From Crocinitomicaceae bacterium (lineage in GTDB: Bacteria > Bacteroidota > Bacteroidia > Flavobacteriales_D > Crocinitomicaceae): DNA of 12,680 nt. The stretch's first letter is position 1; every line of letters begins with the position of its first letter. The stretch is from positions 1-12,680 of the forward strand of contig JALQTG010000257.1 of the NCBI GenBank assembly GCA_023264075.1, in the 5' to 3' direction. Positions 5,657 to 12,680 of the stretch are shown piece by piece. The position numbers were made by a program, and so were the translations under genes. A model generated the notes under the pieces. The model searched no databases and was not told the origin of the DNA. It saw only the letters and a list, made by a program, of their open reading frames with translations.

Positions 5657-7975
5657 ATGAAAAACTTGTATTTTTTAGGAGTTCTGTTTTTTGCGTCGCT
5701 TGGCTTGGCTCAGCAGTTTACAGTAAGTGGATCGATCACCGATTTGAAAAATGGTGAGGACCTTTTTGGCGCATCGGTAGTTGTGAAGGAACTTGCTAAT
5801 ACAGGAGCTCAAGCAAATGTGTATGGATTTTATTCCTTGTCGCTTCAAAAGGGAAAATACACGTTGGTTTATCGCTACTCGGGGTATGAGGATGTGGTAA
5901 AAACGGTTGATTTAACCGAGAATATAACGCTGAATATCGAATTAGGGGTATCTGCGGATGTGCAGCAAATAGAGGAGGTTGTAATTACTTCGAAAAAAGA
6001 AAATGAAAACATTACTTCAGCACAAATGGAAGTTACTCGTCTTGATCCAAAATCGATTGAGACGATTCCAATTCTTTTTGGTGAGCAGGACGTCATGAAA
6101 ACCCTTCAGTTAACTCCAGGTGTTAAAGGTGCTGGAGAAGGGAATGCGGGGTTCTTTGTGCGAGGAGGAGGGGCTGACCAAAACTTGATATTGTTGGATG
6201 AGTCTACCGTGTACAATGCCTCTCATTTACTGGGGTTCTTTTCAGTGTTCAATTCTGATGCAATTAAGGATGTTGCGCTCTACAAGTCTGGTATTCCTGC
6301 TGAGTATGGGGGAAGAGCTTCTTCGGTAATGGATGTTCGGATGCGCGATGGTAACAATAAAAAGATGGGAGTTTCTGGTGGGATTGGACTGATCTCTTCA
6401 CGACTTACGGTGGAAGGTCCTATTGTGAAAGATAAGGGTTCGTTTATCGTCAGCGGGCGACGCAGCTATGCAGATATCTTTTTGAACTTCGCTCCAGACA
6501 CTAATTTGCGGGGTACGACCTTGTTCTTTTATGATTTGAATATGAAAGCGAATTACAAATTTGGCGAAAAAGATCGCGTATTTGTTTCAGGATATTTCGG
6601 TCGCGATAAGTTTCAGTTGGGTCAAGATTTCGGATTTGATTGGGGGAATTCGACGGCCACTGTTCGTTGGAATCATATTTTTAGTGATAAACTTTTTTCC
6701 AACACATCCGTTATCTTCAGCAATTTTGATTATCAGTTTAGCATTGGAGAAGGGGATGACGGTTTTGGAATTCGATCGTCAATTCAAGATTGGAACTTAA
6801 AACAAGATTTCACTTATTATTTAAATAGCAACAATACGCTGAAGTATGGATTCAATGCAATTTACCATACTTTTCGCCCTGGTGTGCTTGAAAGTGGAGC
6901 AAATGTAGGGTTCAATCAAATTGATCTCGATAAGCGGTACGCGGCGGAAGTTGGTGCATATGTGCAAAACGAACAAAAACTGTCCAATAGATTCTCGCTG
7001 TTTTACGGTTTGCGGTATTCTGGCTTTAATTATATGGGTGAAGGAACGGCTTATACGTATGATAGTGAAGGGAATGTCTTGACAGAACAAACGTATGAGT
7101 CATTTGAAACAATCAAATATTATCAAGGACTAGAACCGCGCTTTTCAATGAGTTTAATTACGAATGAAAATAGTTCAGTAAAGGCTGGATATAATAGAAT
7201 ATTTCAATATATCCATCAGTTGAGTAATACCACAACGAGTAGTCCAACAGATGTATGGGTGCCTTCGTCAAATTTAGTAGCTCCTCAAATTGGTGATCAA
7301 GTAGCAGTGGGGTATTATCAAAATATAAAAAATAACGAATATCAATTCTCAGTAGAAACCTATTACAAATGGTTGCAAAATCAGATTGATTACAAGCCGA
7401 ATGCGAATTTGGTTTTGAATGGACAGGTTGAACGTGAGCTAGTATACGGCAAAGGAATGGCCTACGGAGTTGAATTTCAAGTTAAGAAAACGAAAGGGAA
7501 GTTGACAGGATGGTTCAACTATACGTTATCCAGGGCACTTCGGCAGTTCGATGATATTGATGAAGGTCAAGCGTTCTCTGCTCGCCAAGACCGTATTCAT
7601 GATTTAAACCTTGTATTGACGTACAAATTATCAGATGCATGGGTATTTAGTACGAGCTTTGTTTATTATACTGGAGACGCTGTGACCTTTCCTTCTGCTC
7701 AGTATGTATACGATGGTATTACTACACCGTATGTTGGTCAACGAAATGGAAATCGCTTGCCCGATTATCATCGATTGGATTTAGGTGCTACATGGTACCT
7801 CAAAGAGAAAAAGCGCTTTGAGCACAGTTTGAACTTCTCCATCTATAATGCATATGGTAGGGAGAATGCATTCTCAGTGCGATTTGTTGAGAATGATGCG
7901 GGACAGACGGTTGCCGAGCAGACAGCTTTGTTTAAATTGATTCCTGCCATAACGTATAATTTTAAATTGAAATAA
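5657..7975 (+). CDS. TonB-dependent outer-membrane receptor with N-terminal carboxypeptidase-regulatory-like domain
   Basis: This 772-residue protein is built as an outer-membrane active transporter driven by TonB. It has a signal peptide (MKNLYFLGVLFFASLGLAQQ, cut near residue 18-19). An Ig-like CarboxypepD_reg-type domain follows (about 21-97, with SGSITD and GFYSLSL). Next are a TonB-box-like EEVVITSKK (106-114), a plug domain (about 120-232, including TLQLTPGVKGAGEG, FFVRGGGADQNLILLD and SGIPAEYGGRASSVMDV), and a long barrel region rich in alternating aromatic residues that ends YNFKLK. Length and layout fit receptors that travel with DUF4249 lipoproteins; it is shorter than a typical SusC (about 1000 residues), and no SusD follows. 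The DUF4249 gene starts one base after its stop, so the two form an operon. The imported substrate is unknown. The ATG at 5657 has an A/T-rich leader and gives a clean signal peptide. Confidence 0.95.
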   Translation: MKNLYFLGVLFFASLGLAQQFTVSGSITDLKNGEDLFGASVVVKELANTGAQANVYGFYSLSLQKGKYTLVYRYSGYEDVVKTVDLTENITLNIELGVSADVQQIEEVVITSKKENENITSAQMEVTRLDPKSIETIPILFGEQDVMKTLQLTPGVKGAGEGNAGFFVRGGGADQNLILLDESTVYNASHLLGFFSVFNSDAIKDVALYKSGIPAEYGGRASSVMDVRMRDGNNKKMGVSGGIGLISSRLTVEGPIVKDKGSFIVSGRRSYADIFLNFAPDTNLRGTTLFFYDLNMKANYKFGEKDRVFVSGYFGRDKFQLGQDFGFDWGNSTATVRWNHIFSDKLFSNTSVIFSNFDYQFSIGEGDDGFGIRSSIQDWNLKQDFTYYLNSNNTLKYGFNAIYHTFRPGVLESGANVGFNQIDLDKRYAAEVGAYVQNEQKLSNRFSLFYGLRYSGFNYMGEGTAYTYDSEGNVLTEQTYESFETIKYYQGLEPRFSMSLITNENSSVKAGYNRIFQYIHQLSNTTTSSPTDVWVPSSNLVAPQIGDQVAVGYYQNIKNNEYQFSVETYYKWLQNQIDYKPNANLVLNGQVERELVYGKGMAYGVEFQVKKTKGKLTGWFNYTLSRALRQFDDIDEGQAFSARQDRIHDLNLVLTYKLSDAWVFSTSFVYYTGDAVTFPSAQYVYDGITTPYVGQRNGNRLPDYHRLDLGATWYLKEKKRFEHSLNFSIYNAYGRENAFSVRFVENDAGQTVAEQTALFKLIPAITYNFKLK

Positions 7976-7976
7976 A

Positions 7977-8777
7977 ATGAAAGTAGTGAACTATATATAC
8001 ATTATTCTCTTTTTTGGTGCAATTCTTTCATGTACGAAAGAGATAGATGTTGAAGTAAAAGATGCGGATCCGCAACTGGTTATTGAAGCAAATTATGATG
8101 CCACGAATGAACGTGTTCAAGTGAATGTATCCATTACGAAGAACGTGTTTGAGGGAGGTGTCAATCCAGTGATTACTGGAGCAGCCGTGGAAATTATTGA
8201 TGAGAATGGTTTAGCCACTCCATTAGTTGATCAGGGGAACGGGTCCTATATACTAGAAAACTATGCTCCGACGTATTTGTCGACCTATTCTATGAATGTA
8301 ACAGTTGATGGTGTTATGTATTCGGCATCCTCGTTTTTACCAGAGGTGGTGCAGTTAGACTCGTTATCGTCAATTTTTACAGAAGCGAGTTTGTTTGGAG
8401 CTGCAGGATATGTAGTGTATATGAATTTCACAGATCCAGCTGGTTTGCCCAACTACTATAGAGCAGTTCGATCAGTTAATGGAGAGGTGCTAACCGATTT
8501 AGGAGATCAATTTATTTTCGATGACTCTTTTTCTGAAGGGAATGCGCAAACAGTTCCCTTCTTTGGTGACCGCTATGAGGTAGGTGATTCCGTTGTGGTT
8601 GAGTTTCGAAGCTACAATAAGAACTCTTACGATTATTATTCACAGTTATTTGATTTAGCAGGTGATGGAGGTCAAAGTGCTGCTCCAGCCAATCCTGTAA
8701 GTAATTGGTCCAACGATGCATTAGGACATTTTGCGACGTGGGGCTGGGATTCAAAGTATGTTGTAGTGGTGGAGTGA
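7977..8777 (+). CDS. DUF4249-family outer-membrane lipoprotein, partner of the TonB receptor
   Basis: This 266-residue protein carries a lipoprotein signal: MKVVNYIYIILFFGAILSC, with the lipidated Cys at residue 19. It is followed by TKEIDVEV, whose Lys-Glu resembles the surface-export signal of Bacteroidota lipoproteins. The start of the mature protein (PQLVIEANYDATNERVQVNV) and the Ig-like strands after it (ITGAAVEIIDENG, YSMNVTVDG) are typical of DUF4249. The C-terminal half has FTDPAGLPNYYRAVR and DDSFSEGN, also familiar in this family. Members are usually encoded directly beside a TonB-dependent receptor, as here with a one-base gap. By analogy with SusD it may be a surface lid or substrate-binding partner, but that is inference. 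It ends TGA at 8775-8777. Only a weak 5-bp inverted repeat precedes the next promoter. Confidence 0.85.
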   Translation: MKVVNYIYIILFFGAILSCTKEIDVEVKDADPQLVIEANYDATNERVQVNVSITKNVFEGGVNPVITGAAVEIIDENGLATPLVDQGNGSYILENYAPTYLSTYSMNVTVDGVMYSASSFLPEVVQLDSLSSIFTEASLFGAAGYVVYMNFTDPAGLPNYYRAVRSVNGEVLTDLGDQFIFDDSFSEGNAQTVPFFGDRYEVGDSVVVEFRSYNKNSYDYYSQLFDLAGDGGQSAAPANPVSNWSNDALGHFATWGWDSKYVVVVE

Positions 8778-8847
8778 ATCCGTTCATAAGTACAACTTCT
8801 TAACATAAGGTTAATAGTTAGATTTTTTTTCTTCATCTTCGATTGAC

Positions 8848-8855
8848 TACTTTTG
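8848..8855 (+). promoter_or_regulatory. TAnnTTTG promoter box for the T9SS cargo gene
   Basis: TACTTTTG matches TAnnTTTG exactly and ends 24 bases before the ATG at 8880, leaving an A-rich leader of about 18 bases. The bases where an upstream TTG would sit are a T-run (8823-8830), not a match. Confidence 0.42.
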
Positions 8856-8879
8856 TCAAAAAAATAAATACACGTAATT

Positions 8880-11174
8880 ATGATTAAAAAATTATTGAAT
8901 TTAAATTCAAATGGAGTAGCCATATTTTCTATAGCTATATTGTTTGCATCCTTATTGCTGAGTAACTTCACTAAGGCTCAGTATGTTGTTGATTTTGAAG
9001 CTGAAACTTCTGGTGGATACGCTTCAGAGACCGTGACGCTCAATGGAATAGATTGGGATTTAACAGAAAGTTTGATTGGAACGTTGGCCAATGATTTCAA
9101 AAATGGTTTGAAGTCACTTCGTTTACGTGGTTATGGTACTTCTTCATTTACAATGTTGCAAGATAAGCCGAACGGAATTGGAACAATTTCTTTTTTGTAT
9201 TCAGAATATGGAACAGATCCTCAAACAAGTTGGAGAGTAGAGTACAGTGTAGACGCCGGTGCAACATGGACTCAAGTTGGAACAGATATCACTGCGACTG
9301 GTGGAAATGCGTCGCCTTCCACATTTAGCGAGACTATTAATGTGTTAGGAAACGCAAGAATCCGTGTGGTTGAGGCTACTGGAGCTGGAGCATCTAATCG
9401 CAGAATGAATATTGATGACATTACAATTACAGATTATGTTGCTGTAATGCCAACTATAACGGCTACACCAACCTTGTTGAATGGTTTTACACAATTTGTA
9501 GGAACTCCATCTCCTGAGCAGACATTTGAAGTATCGGGTACCTTGTTGACAGATGACGTTACTTTAACAGTTACTTCAGGTGACTATGAAATTTCCGAGA
9601 CTTCAGGAGCTGGTTTTGGAACTTCAATTACCTTGACACAAACTGCGGGTGAAGTTGTGGCTACTACAATTTATGTTCGTTTGAATGGCGCGTTAGCAGC
9701 ATCTCCGTCTAATGGAGTTGTAACACTTACCTCGACAGGAGCGACTGATGTATTGGTATCCTTGGAAGGTGAAATATTGAATGCGTTGCCTACTGTGTTT
9801 GTTTCAGAAACGGCACTTACAGGTTTTTCGCATTTCGTTGGAACACCATCTGCTGAGCAGACGTTCGAAGTGTCTGGTTCATTCTTAACCGACGACATTA
9901 TAATTACGGCGCCAGCAAATTATGAAGTTTCAGAAACGTCTGGAGCTGGTTTTGGTCCGACAGTAACTCTAGCGCAGACAGCTGGTGAGGTAGCGGCAAC
10001 AACAATTTATGTGCGTTTGAATGGAGCGACTGCTAATCCAAGTCAAGTAGGAGATATTACAGTTGCTTCCACAGGGGTAGCTAATCAAACCATCGCATTA
10101 TCTGGAGAAACTTTAGAATATACATTAACTACTATTGGTGCTGTGACCGCTATTGATGCTAATGGAGTAGGTACTTCTGTGGGTGATTTGGTAGAACTAA
10201 GAGGTATCGTGCATTGTATTGACTTTAGAGGAGGTAATGGTTATAATGTCACTGTAATTGATGGTGCTGGAGATGGAATTCAATTATTCAACTTTAATCA
10301 GGTATCAGGTTATGAATCAGCGGAAGGAGATTCGCTACAGATTTTCGGAACGATTGCTCAGTTCAATGGTTTGTTACAAATCAACGCTGATAACATTGTT
10401 GTTGTATCTCAAGGTAATGCAACTGTAACACCTAATGTTGTTACTGCACTCGACGAGTCTACTGAAAGTCAACTTGTGACGTTAGAGAATTTAACGTTCG
10501 TTACCCCAGCAGCGAATTGGCCAGCGAATGGAAATGTGGATGTTACAGATGGAACGACTGTTTTCACGGTAAGAGTAGTGAACGCTTCCCCATTGTCGGG
10601 CGCGGTTGCTCCTGTTGGTCCATTTAATATTACAGGTGTTGGAGGACAATTTGATAACTCAAGTCCGTTTGATGCAGGTTACCAAATCTTCCCTTGTTCT
10701 GTAGAAGAATTGTGTAACGTAGATGTAACCACTGCTACAACAGATTTTACTATTGAAGCTACTGCGACAGGATTGGCTTATCAGTGGGTGGATTGTGATG
10801 ATAACTTCGCTCCAATTTCTGGAGAAACAAATCAATCATTTACGGCTACAGCAAATGGTAATTATGCGGTGATTGTAACAGACGGAGCATGTTCAGACAC
10901 GTCTGATTGTGTAGTGATCAGCACAATCGGATTGGATATCGTTAACAGTTTGGCGGTTTCCGCTTATCCAAACCCTGTGAACGATATGTTAACAATTGAA
11001 GCGACGGAACAACTCTTTAACGTGACTGTATTTAATCTAGAAGGAAAAGTTTTATCGACACATGTTGATGTTGATGCGAAATTGGAGGTGAATACCTCAA
11101 CATGGTCAAAAGGAATTTATACGGTATTGGTTTCAAATGAAACGACTACACGAGCAATCAAGATTGTGAAATAG
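8880..11174 (+). CDS. T9SS-exported multidomain surface/secreted protein with two tandem Ig-like repeats
   Basis: This 764-residue protein has a long signal peptide ending FTKAQ (cut near residue 33). A beta-rich N-terminal region (about 35-185, with YVVDFEAET and VEYSVDAGATWTQVG) resembles the anchor/LamG-type modules of flavobacterial adhesins. Two homologous modules follow (about 190-298 and 304-410), each with GF-x-x-FVGTPS, EQTFEVSG, LTDD, SETSGAGFG and TTIYVRLNGA. A region at about 412-608 (SVGDLVELRGIVHCIDFRGGNGYNV, FGTIAQFNGLLQI) looks like the OB-fold/DUF5689-type domain often found in secreted flavobacterial nucleases; no nuclease domain is present here. An Ig-like segment with several cysteines (about 611-680) is followed by a type A sorting domain (about 690-764, with AYPNPVNDML and ending RAIKIVK) that directs outer-membrane passage through the Por/T9SS system. 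Adhesion or substrate binding is likely; no catalytic motif is seen. A strong terminator follows. Confidence 0.9.
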   Translation: MIKKLLNLNSNGVAIFSIAILFASLLLSNFTKAQYVVDFEAETSGGYASETVTLNGIDWDLTESLIGTLANDFKNGLKSLRLRGYGTSSFTMLQDKPNGIGTISFLYSEYGTDPQTSWRVEYSVDAGATWTQVGTDITATGGNASPSTFSETINVLGNARIRVVEATGAGASNRRMNIDDITITDYVAVMPTITATPTLLNGFTQFVGTPSPEQTFEVSGTLLTDDVTLTVTSGDYEISETSGAGFGTSITLTQTAGEVVATTIYVRLNGALAASPSNGVVTLTSTGATDVLVSLEGEILNALPTVFVSETALTGFSHFVGTPSAEQTFEVSGSFLTDDIIITAPANYEVSETSGAGFGPTVTLAQTAGEVAATTIYVRLNGATANPSQVGDITVASTGVANQTIALSGETLEYTLTTIGAVTAIDANGVGTSVGDLVELRGIVHCIDFRGGNGYNVTVIDGAGDGIQLFNFNQVSGYESAEGDSLQIFGTIAQFNGLLQINADNIVVVSQGNATVTPNVVTALDESTESQLVTLENLTFVTPAANWPANGNVDVTDGTTVFTVRVVNASPLSGAVAPVGPFNITGVGGQFDNSSPFDAGYQIFPCSVEELCNVDVTTATTDFTIEATATGLAYQWVDCDDNFAPISGETNQSFTATANGNYAVIVTDGACSDTSDCVVISTIGLDIVNSLAVSAYPNPVNDMLTIEATEQLFNVTVFNLEGKVLSTHVDVDAKLEVNTSTWSKGIYTVLVSNETTTRAIKIVK
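9447..9770 (+). repeat. Tandem protein-domain repeat, copy 1
   Basis: This stretch codes for residues 190-297 of the T9SS cargo protein. It shares with copy 2 the ordered blocks FVGTPS-x-EQTFEVSG, LTDD, YE-[IV]-SETSGAGFG, QTAGEV, ATTIYVRLNGA and STG. At DNA level the copies differ at many third codon positions (for example ggaactccatct against ggaacaccatct), so the duplication is not recent. Confidence 0.85.
9789..10109 (+). repeat. Tandem protein-domain repeat, copy 2
   Basis: This stretch codes for residues 304-410. It aligns with copy 1 along nearly the whole module with one short length difference (TLTVTSGDYE in copy 1, IITAPANYE in copy 2). Both end in a Gly-Glu pair after a hydrophobic strand, which marks the module boundary. 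Confidence 0.85.
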
Positions 11175-11195
11175 TATTAATCCAAAATGGTTGAG

Positions 11196-11225
11196 AAGCG
11201 GTTGTCCTGGACAACCGCTTTTTTT
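11196..11225 (+). terminator. Strong intrinsic terminator after the T9SS cargo gene
   Basis: AAGCGGTTGTCC (11196-11207) is followed, after one base, by its exact complement GGACAACCGCTT (11209-11220). This folds as an 11-bp stem with a three-base loop, or 10 bp with a five-base loop. Seven T residues run from 11219 to 11225. It starts 21 bases after the stop codon at 11172-11174 and separates this gene from the metal-efflux unit. Confidence 0.93.
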
Positions 11226-11273
11226 GTGACTTATTTGAATTGATTTTAAATTGGATTCCTAGAAAGAACATGA

Positions 11274-11305
11274 TTGAAGATGAATGATTTTTAATTGTAA
11301 CTTTG
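11274..11305 (+). promoter_or_regulatory. Promoter of the metal-efflux unit (TTG-N21-TAACTTTG)
   Basis: TTG at 11274-11276 and TAACTTTG at 11298-11305 are separated by 21 bases. This is the only box in the window with both elements near the known Bacteroidota spacing. Transcription would begin near 11310-11313, downstream of the ATG at 11284 and on top of the GTG at 11311. No operator palindrome for a metal sensor is evident around it. Confidence 0.5.
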
Positions 11306-11310
11306 TAACA

Positions 11311-11691
11311 GTGAAAGGAATTTTTGTCATATCTGCTGTAGTTATTCTCTTTTTACAATCTGTAAATATGAGCCTCACTGATCTATTCAGAATTCCTGAT
11401 TTGGTGGAGCATTATGTAGTGCATCAAGCGAAAGGGGACTCATTGCTTTCTTTTATAAGCAAACATTACGGATTAGAGAAGGCCGCACATCAATCCGAAG
11501 ATTCAGAACATAAGGACCTTCCTTTCCACCATACAGTTCAAATGAGCGCAGAAGTGCAAGTGCTTCCTAAACTTTTAGCGGAAATATCGCCATTACTCGA
11601 AGATGGTATTTACCATTGCTTTCACTATGTTTCGTCGCCTAGTCGTCTCGGAGAACATAAAATAAACCATCCCCCGCAACTATTCTGTTAA
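11311..11691 (+). CDS. Small His-rich membrane-anchored or exported protein preceding an RND metal pump
   Basis: With the GTG start at 11311 the product is 126 residues. The same frame also has an ATG at 11284 (135 residues), but the TAACTTTG promoter box lies after that ATG, so the GTG is preferred; the message would then be nearly leaderless. The N-terminus is MKGIFVISAVVILFLQS, a signal peptide or anchor. The remainder is hydrophilic with many histidines (LVEHYVVHQ, SKHYGLEKAAHQ, SEHKDLPFHH, YHCFHY) and ends in HPPQLFC. Small proteins of this pattern (hydrophobic start, EH..H, F-x-x-KHYG, PF-H, PP near the end) commonly sit right before CzcA-type pumps in Bacteroidota. Their role is not established; metal binding in the periplasm is a reasonable guess. 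The permease starts 32 bases after the stop. Confidence 0.75.
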   Translation: MKGIFVISAVVILFLQSVNMSLTDLFRIPDLVEHYVVHQAKGDSLLSFISKHYGLEKAAHQSEDSEHKDLPFHHTVQMSAEVQVLPKLLAEISPLLEDGIYHCFHYVSSPSRLGEHKINHPPQLFC

Positions 11692-11723
11692 AGTCGATTT
11701 TTGCTCACTTTATCTGAATTTTT

Positions 11724-12680
11724 ATGTTACATGCAATCATTGGTTCCAGTGTACGGAACAAGTTTATCGTTATCTTATTTACTTTTTTTATAATTGGTTT
11801 TGGAGTTTACTCTATTAACAAAATTTCTATTGGAGCGGTTCCCGATGTGACCAATAATCAAGTTCAATTACTCACTACTTCGAGGAATCTATCTACTCTA
11901 GATATCGAGCAGTTCATCACATATCCTTTGGAGCTTGAAATGGCCAATTTACCTGGTTTAGATGAAATTCGATCAATTTCAAAGTTTGGACTGTCTGTAA
12001 TTACATTGGTTTTTGAGGATGATATGGATACTTACCTGCCTCGACAACTCATCGCAGAAAAACTTCAAAATGTCAAGGACAAAATCCCGGAAGGATTCGG
12101 AACTCCTGAGATGGGTCCAATATCAACGGGGTTAGGAGAAATCTATCAATACACCTTGGAAGTAGATTCAGAATATAAAGATCAATACTCATTAATGGAA
12201 TTGCGTACGATTCAAGATTGGATGGTAAAACGACAATTAGCTGGAATAGAAGGTGTAGTTGAAATTAATACATGGGGAGGCTACTTAAAACAATACGAAG
12301 TTGCTGTTAAGACTTCGGAATTAAAAGCAATGGATATCTCACTTTCGACGTTGTATACCGCTTTAGAGTCAAATAATAGTATCGCAGGAGGCAGTTACAT
12401 TCAACGTGAAAATCAGGCCTATTTTATTCGGGGGGAAGGTTTGATGAAAAGTATTGAAGACATTGAGAATACTGTGGTGATATTAAAGAATGGAGTTCCT
12501 ATTCTAGTAAAAGATATCGCCGAAATTAAACTGGGTTCTGCTCCTCGATTTGGAGCGGTGACTGGCAATGGAGAAGGTGAAAAAGTGTTGGGCCAAGTGA
12601 TGATGCTCAAAGGAGCCGATTCTCAGAAGGTGATTTCAGCATTAAAGCAGCGCGTGGCAGAAGTTCAGATGGCATTGCCA
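11724..12680 (+). CDS. CzcA/CusA-family heavy-metal efflux RND permease, N-terminal part
   Basis: The ATG at 11724 opens 319 codons that stay in frame to the window edge. The protein begins MLHAIIGSSVRNKF, then has the first membrane helix (about 13-31) and the motif GAVPDVTNNQVQ (37-48), which is diagnostic for the heavy-metal branch of RND pumps. The first periplasmic domains follow, including EIRSISKFGLSVITLVFED (81-99), GPISTGLGEIYQYTLE (131-146) and PRFGAVTGNGEGE (274-286), all at the expected places for CzcA/CusA. Such proteins are about 1030 residues, or about 1450 when fused to an outer-membrane channel, so a quarter to a third is visible. It is the inner-membrane part of a proton-driven tripartite pump exporting Cu/Ag or Co/Zn/Cd. 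The residues that would separate these metals lie beyond the window. It is in an operon with the His-rich protein. Confidence 0.95.
   Translation, partial: MLHAIIGSSVRNKFIVILFTFFIIGFGVYSINKISIGAVPDVTNNQVQLLTTSRNLSTLDIEQFITYPLELEMANLPGLDEIRSISKFGLSVITLVFEDDMDTYLPRQLIAEKLQNVKDKIPEGFGTPEMGPISTGLGEIYQYTLEVDSEYKDQYSLMELRTIQDWMVKRQLAGIEGVVEINTWGGYLKQYEVAVKTSELKAMDISLSTLYTALESNNSIAGGSYIQRENQAYFIRGEGLMKSIEDIENTVVILKNGVPILVKDIAEIKLGSAPRFGAVTGNGEGEKVLGQVMMLKGADSQKVISALKQRVAEVQMALP

Noticed and set aside
5657..7975. SusC-type receptor of a polysaccharide utilisation locus
   Set aside because: It is about 250 residues shorter than typical SusC, has no SusD partner, and no glycoside hydrolase lies nearby.
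8799..8830. Possible terminator after the DUF4249 gene (TTAAC...GTTAA followed by a T-run)
   Set aside because: The stem is only 5 AT-rich base pairs and the T8 run lies about eight bases further on, too weak and too far for an intrinsic terminator.
8672..8971. Minus-strand frames of 91 and 99 codons around the DUF4249 end and the T9SS cargo start
   Set aside because: They are antisense to two well-supported genes and run across the plus-strand promoter; their composition is that of a shadow frame.
12419..12610. Minus-strand frame of 63 codons inside the RND permease
   Set aside because: It is an antisense shadow; the plus-strand frame carries clear CzcA motifs throughout.
1..12680. CRISPR arrays, tRNA or rRNA genes, insertion sequences, toxin-antitoxin or phage-defence genes
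   Set aside because: No regularly spaced direct repeats, RNA gene signatures, transposase motifs or defence-type domains were seen on either strand.

Overview
The window looks like a chromosomal segment of a Bacteroidota bacterium, most likely of the order Flavobacteriales. Four things point there: a Por/type 9 secretion (T9SS) C-terminal sorting domain, a TonB-dependent receptor paired with a DUF4249 lipoprotein, A-rich leaders in place of Shine-Dalgarno sites, and TAnnTTTG promoter boxes in front of five transcription units. Base composition is AT-rich and fairly even. I see no mobile element, CRISPR array, tRNA or rRNA. The genus cannot be told from this sequence.

Layout. (1) Positions 1-3443, minus strand: a probable envelope-polysaccharide operon. 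In transcription order it holds a Gfo/Idh/MocA sugar-type oxidoreductase, an unrecognised lipoprotein, a polyprenyl-phosphate sugar phosphotransferase (WcaJ/PglC superfamily) whose ATG overlaps the lipoprotein stop as TAATG, and, after 80 bases, the first 24 codons of a secreted protein cut by the window edge. (2) Positions 3580-4179, plus strand: a stand-alone AhpD-like/carboxymuconolactone decarboxylase family protein, transcribed divergently from the operon. (3) Positions 4199-5395, minus strand: phosphoglycerate kinase (pgk), convergent with the AhpD-like gene. A perfect 7-bp hairpin at the junction holds the pgk stop codon in its loop. (4) Positions 5657-8777, plus strand: a TonB-dependent receptor and a DUF4249 lipoprotein one base apart, an outer-membrane uptake pair. 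(5) Positions 8880-11174, plus strand: a large T9SS-exported multidomain protein with two tandem ~105-residue repeats, followed by a strong intrinsic terminator. (6) Positions 11311-12680, plus strand: the start of a metal-efflux operon, with a small His-rich membrane-anchored protein followed by a CzcA/CusA-type RND permease that runs off the window.

The units look independent: polysaccharide building, thiol redox defence, glycolysis, nutrient uptake, surface adhesion or display, and heavy-metal efflux. The promoter boxes settle two start codons. For pgk the upstream TTG at 5416 lies inside the -10-type box, so the ATG at 5395 is favoured. For the small protein before the RND pump, the ATG at 11284 lies upstream of the box, so the GTG at 11311 is favoured.

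I found no clear new system. The best leads are the unrecognised lipoprotein inside the polysaccharide operon, the His-rich protein fronting the RND pump, the duplicated domain in the T9SS cargo, and a 37-codon reading frame hidden between pgk and the receptor.
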